The notes below the pieces were generated by a model, which saw only the letters and a program-made list of their open reading frames with translations, did no database searches and was not told where the DNA came from. Below are positions 59,601-64,000 of a stretch of 64,000 nucleotides of DNA, one piece after another. Location: contig CAUYUJ010015726.1 of the NCBI GenBank assembly GCA_963575745.1, positions 591,542-655,541 of the forward strand, given 5' to 3'. This stretch comes from Prorocentrum cordatum (taxonomy: Eukaryota > Sar > Dinophyceae > Prorocentrales > Prorocentraceae). Position 1 is the stretch's first letter. Each line of letters starts with the position of its first letter. A program made the position numbers and the translations under genes.

Positions 59601-61492
59601 AACAACACAAGGAAAACGACGTCCTGGCCCCACATTTGTGGTCGTGGTGGTGGCCCCCAGCCCCCGGACCCGGTCCCCCGTTATATGTATACATCGTCCC
59701 CAGACTATTTGTTTTACTATTTTTGAATATTCCTCCTGTAGAGGTGCACGCCCGATTTAACTCTATGCCCACGCGTGTCTTTGTTTTTGTTACCCGTTTC
59801 AACCCCCACCCTGTCGCCCTCGCGGGCGCCCCTTGCTTTCGCGCAGCGCAAACAAGGGAAGCCGCGCTTCGGTGAGGTCGCACTTCGAGGGTAACCACGC
59901 CCGTTGGGGGCGACAAGCCGTTGTGGGCCGTTGGATCAGGCGCGTGCGGGTTCGTCAAGGTCAGGGTGCGCAATGACGCGCGCTTCCCAATGTAACGCGC
60001 TTTCCAGTCCATTCGGCGACGCCGCGAACACAGATTTTCCAATTTAAACACGCGCGCGAAAGAACACAGTCCTGCATTGGCCTTCGCGCGCGCGGCGCCC
60101 CGAACACTGGCGAGGCTTATTCGGGCAATGCCATTCCATGCAATAACGTCGGGCAAGTCGCGCCTGCGTCGCAGTTGCTTCCCAGGCGACCCTGGGATAA
60201 ATGAGGATACTTCTGCTAGATGTATGGGGGGCGGAAATCTGCATCAACACAAACGTTCGGAGGTCCGCGGCGCAGATTTCTTGGATCGAAGCTGGGCCCA
60301 GGGTGGCGCCAGAGGCGCCGCCAAGTGCGTTCCTCTTGTCTTCAGCCCCCCCCCCCTTGACCCCCCAAACAAGTCCTCCCTGTTTCCCTTCCCCCACCTC
60401 CTCCCCCCGCTACTGCGAGGCGAACCGAGAATCGACGTTCTTTACCGTTTGAAACGTTCTACACCTGGTCAGCACTAACCTGGGTCAGCCAAGGCCATGC
60501 TGCGAACCCAGGCTGGCCACTCCCGAATCTGGATCAGCCGAAAGGTATCAGAGGTGATTGGAGGACCCCGTGTTAGCGCTGACCCCAAGTACGTGCGCCC
60601 CGATATTCATCCCCCCCTGTCGTCTTCTGCAAAAGACACGTACAACACGCAATCCGTGTAGAAACACATGTGGCGGAGGCAACCGAAAATGACGTGACAC
60701 CTCTTGCGTCCAAGGTGCATGCGAAAATGCACACCGCATGAGAAACGAACATCGTGTGTGGACAGTTGCACACGACGATGAGCTCAAATGGGGCGTCGGC
60801 GAAATATGAAACATTTGGATCGGCGCAGGGCCCTGGCGCGCTGAGCGCGCCAGGCGTGGCACTGGGGGCGCCGCCGAGGGGGCCCAGCGCCGATCCAAGC
60901 AATCCGCGCGGAGCTCCGACAGCTTATGGTCATGCTCTTTTTGGTTCCTCGAAACAGAAAGCAACGGTGGCAATCAAGGTGGGCGACGGGGGAAGACTGG
61001 GATTGGTCCAGACTGCACGAGGGTGGCTCGGTTGGGGAAGGATGCGAAGGCCAAGCTGCGACGGTTCCCGGACGAGGAGGCGGAAGTTGACTAGAAGGAA
61101 AAGTGAAGGTTAAGAAACTCTGTATCACGATGATCTGAATCACACGGTTAAAGTAGCTGGCACGAAATCTTGGCCAGATTTCGGCCCCCATGCAAAAACG
61201 GCAGCGGTGAGGGAGGCGATTGCAAAAGCAAGATACAGTGCAAAACAAGAAAGTTCTGCGATAAAAGTCTGGTGTCACAGAACGTCGCCCTTTCTGCTCT
61301 GAGCGAAAGGCCCCAGAAACAATGACCTGCCTAATTACCGTTCGAGTCTGGTGCTCAAACGAGTCTGCTTGTGCCTCGTCAGTCCGAATGCGGAATCCGC
61401 GCCCAAACCAACGAAGCAACCGGAAGCTAAGGTGACTGCGCGAACGAGGGGGGCTGAGCTGAGCACATAAGACCTTCTAGTGCCCAAGTCCT
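59601..61492. other. Unassigned spacer with inverted repeats
   Basis: No gene was recognised. At 60812-60902 TTGGATCGGCGCAGGGCCC pairs with GGGCCCAGCGCCGATCCAA, and inside lies CTGGCGCG-CTGA-GCGCGCCAG-like sequence, so a nested hairpin is possible. A related segment (GGAGGTCCGCGGCGCAGATT, then CTTGGATCGAAGCTGGGCCC) lies in the opposite orientation at about 60260-60302. Confidence 0.5.
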
Positions 61493-61773
61493 TCATACAA
61501 AATTTGGTCTCGCCGTGCTGGCGAATGCGTTGGTCTGCCTATAGTCACTGCGCATCGGGCTGACTCCCGCCTCTCTCGCTCTCCACCGCGTCGCTGCCAT
61601 GCGCGACAAGTCGTGATTCCTGCATCTCCTGGCGAGTCCTCCTCGTGCCCTGCAAGAGCGTTCTGGTGTCTGTCCCTCCGCGCGTCTTACAATGGTGTTT
61701 TCCTGCTGCAAACGAAATGGGCCCGCGCCAGTCCAGAGGCGCGATCCCTGCTTCCCCGCAGATGGTGAGGATC

Positions 61774-62850
61774 TCACATCTCACTTAGCCAGGTCCGAGA
61801 AGCGAACGGTTCTCCAGCTTCCGCGACCGGTTCCGATCCTGACCCCGCACTGGCGCATCTCCCGAGGTGGCGATGTATGGCGCCGCGAGCCGCAAGTGCG
61901 CCGCCGTCACGCGTCTCGCCGCTTTTCCGCAGATGCTGCCCACCCGCCAATGCCACCGTCTGTGTTCGTGGCCCCTCTTTGTGCCTCCGCGTGAGGAGCA
62001 GTGCGCTGCGACTTTCTTCTCGCCGCCTGTCTTCTTGGCCGCTCTGGCCTCCCCCCGAGATGCCTACCCAATACCCCACGTGTTCCGGGTTGACGGCCGG
62101 TCTTGAGTCGTTCGTGCTACTTCCACTGGTGCCAACCACTGGGGAGGGTCTCTTCTCTTGGCTGATTCCTTGCATTCCTTGAGCATGTCCTGCCTGTCTC
62201 TGGCAGCCGCTGCTCTGATGTGTGCATCCTCTGACAACTGCGTCCCCGCTGCCGCCGATTCTCGATGGCCCTCCTGATGCTGAATCAATTCGATACTCTC
62301 TCCAGCGAATCCCCCCTCATGCGGGTGCTTCGCTAATTCAGCTTCCCAATCTTCGCGTTCTCGCCAGGTCCTAGGGGGGGGAGTGGCGCATATTACGCTT
62401 TCCCCTCAATGTTTTATCAAGCGACACGTGCGCCTGCCAGATTGCTTCCACTAACTTCGCTCTTTTCGCCTTTTCCGCCGCCTCTCGCTCTTTGCTATTC
62501 GCTGCCGTGATTTCCGCCGGGTCTTCGCGAACTCCGTCTAATTCCTGCTGTGACTGCGCGGGGGCCATTGCCCCTCTTAGCTACATGCTCTGTTCCAACA
62601 ATTTGAATTGTTTTTCTTTCAACGCGCTCACTGCTGGGTCTTCGCACCCCCGCTTCGCCGGGAAGGTCTCCTGCATAATTGCTCTCCCCCCCCCGCGCCC
62701 CGCCGTTCCCCGTTCCGCTGCCGCATTTACCAAGCATTATCAGGCGTTGGCTCTGAGAGAGGGGTTGTTCCCATGCATCCCTTCCCGTTTCCAGGATCTC
62801 TTTCCCGAGACCGTGGTACAGCTCGCTTGCTTTGATTGCCCTTCTTGATG
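61774..62850 (-). pseudogene. Decayed unknown coding sequence
   Basis: Coding-like pieces follow in order on the minus strand: ALKEKQFKLLEQSM then TAG then LRGAMAPAQSQQELDGV, then ITAANSKEREAAEKAKRAKLVEAIW, then REREDWEAELAKHPHEGGF, then AAARDRQDMLKECKESAKRRDPP. The change of frame between RHSPP and RTWRERED falls exactly on a run of eight C (62373-62380), so it may be a sequencing or slippage error. The product would be charged and helical. No family was recognised; it could be the ORF1 of a LINE or an ordinary gene remnant. Confidence 0.4.
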
Positions 62851-63382
62851 CACTCCATGAGGGCTTCTCTGTGTGTGCTCCCCTCTTGTCTCCTACCGCG
62901 CCTGGGTGGGGGGAATCTTTGCGTCGGGCCTGTTTAGACGAGTATCCCTACGGGGATATGGTATCGCCGTCTTCTTCGTTCGATGCCCAGCAACCTTTTT
63001 TCAACGCCCCTGGGGGCGACGTATTTCTTCGCAGTGTGTAGAGTTTCAGCTGGTAGTGTCACGCTGTCCATGTTGGTTGCTATACCCTGCGCATTCTAAC
63101 ACGTCGGCGCACAATCGTGGCGTGTCGTCGAAACCGCCAGTCCACCCCGATCACAACACTTGGAATACAACTTCCCATTAACAGTATCTTCTTGTTTCGC
63201 CCAGGGTCCAGTCGTCATTCTCCTCCTCTGTTGAGTCCCATGTGGCTATTTATGCCCCCCTACTACTATTGTACACCTGCGTGCCACACCACCACAACAT
63301 CCTTCCACTGAGTCCTATATGTCCTGCGCGGTCGGTCCGCACTCGTTGTAACAAGTCGTCGGACGGCACATCGCAAATATCA
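62851..63382. other. Unassigned spacer
   Basis: No coding frame or repeat was recognised. Confidence 0.3.
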
Positions 63383-63745
63383 TCACATCAAATTCCAGTT
63401 GGCCAATCTGATTCTTGCGAAGTTTCCCTGCAATGATGTTGGTGGCATGCGTATGTGCCGGGGGGCGTTGACCTCCATATGAAATGAAACAAGGGATGTC
63501 ACCCCGCAAACTTCAAATCTCCACCTTTCCCCTCCGAGCTGCACTCCCAATTGGTGTCCCATATACGTCCTCTGTGACCGTTCTGGTCCAGCCCTTGTGT
63601 GTGTACCTGTCAATACCACAACGTCCCATCCTCGCAGTCCTTGGCACATCTCATCCAGCCTGTGACGAAACGTGGTCTCACCATGGCTGTAACATGCAAC
63701 CTGCATAACCGCTGCGAAGAACACGAAAACAAAACCCATTGCCAT
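63383..63745 (-). pseudogene. Possible LINE endonuclease fragment
   Basis: The frame has WDVVVLTGTHTRAG at the position where LINE endonucleases have V-x-x-L-Q-E-T-H, followed by MGHQLGVQL, a strand-like VCGVTSLVSFHMEV and ARIRLANWNLM. The order and spacing suit the first third of the endonuclease fold, but E is replaced by G and no later motifs are seen. It may belong with the decayed sequence at 61774-62850 as one minus-strand LINE. Confidence 0.35.
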
Positions 63746-63845
63746 CCCTGGCTGGTGCGAGCAGCCTGGTTGGAGTCTGAGGAAGGTATGTTTGGTGCAC
63801 TTCGTTCATGGTCGGTTGTTTGGTCTCGAGTGCCTACGACGATTC

Positions 63846-63905
63846 GGAGGAGGAGGAAAAGGAGGAGGGGAAACAAAAGGAAAAGGAGGAAGAGGAGGAG
63901 GCGAA
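63846..63905. repeat. GGA/AAG-rich microsatellite
   Basis: A purine run of GGA, AAG and GAA units at about 63846-63905. Confidence 0.8.
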
Positions 63906-64000
63906 GGCCTTTGTGCTCAAACGAACGATGCATCCGACCCAGTACACCTGCTGGGCAGACGCGTCAATGTTCGCTGGCCCGAACAAAATGGAGGAGCAAC

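Overview
The window looks like dinoflagellate nuclear DNA. The evidence is degenerate copies of the dinoflagellate trans-spliced leader, Copia and LINE elements of the type known from these genomes, very dense tandem repeats with high GC, and almost no ordinary genes. The species cannot be named from this sequence. I see no bacterial operon, rRNA or tRNA gene, or CRISPR array.

Region 1 (352-16638, minus strand) is one Copia-type LTR retrotransposon of about 16.3 kb. Its two 286-bp LTRs differ at about 14 positions. Reading leftwards from the right LTR it has a tRNA primer site, Gag with two hydrophobic segments, a Gag zinc knuckle, a 2114-residue ORF, an aspartic protease, a cytosine-methyltransferase-like domain plus integrase, and reverse transcriptase/RNase H. 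The large ORF carries what looks like a complete Tpt1/KptA RNA 2'-phosphotransferase and a RING-H2 finger. Frame changes separate nearly all the modules, so this copy is probably decayed or carries assembly indels. A degenerate spliced leader sits directly before a Met codon at the Gag/large-ORF junction, which suggests that the cargo segment arrived as a trans-spliced host cDNA. About 50 short hairpins (GCGGG-N4-CCCGC and versions with compensatory changes) are scattered through the element, mostly in one reading frame.

Region 2 (16.6-42.5 kb) is almost entirely repeats. It holds a 14-copy 159-bp array (18.2-20.3 kb) between inverted flanks, CTTGGGGCC-type tracts, AT/CATA/CATG microsatellites, a 3' fragment of a LINE (31.8-32.8 kb), a fold-back structure (33.6-34.7 kb), and arrays of about 100, 140, 90 and 152 bp.

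Region 3 (42.66-51.5 kb, minus strand) is the only stretch resembling host genes. It has a CMGC-like protein kinase in several exons or frames, and upstream a broken coding series of unknown family that includes an N4/N6-methyltransferase-like C-terminus. A palindromic GATCTAACATG satellite lies in the presumed kinase intron and again upstream of the gene block. A second short hairpin family (GCTG-TTG-CAGC) marks this region.

Region 4 (53.6-64 kb) has palindromic tandem repeats, a perfect 40-bp palindrome, and a tandem family of CTTGGGG modules interrupted by a nearly complete LINE (APE-type endonuclease and reverse transcriptase, 55.2-59.0 kb). After that come sparse, decayed coding remnants on the minus strand, including a possible LINE endonuclease fragment near 63.4-63.7 kb.
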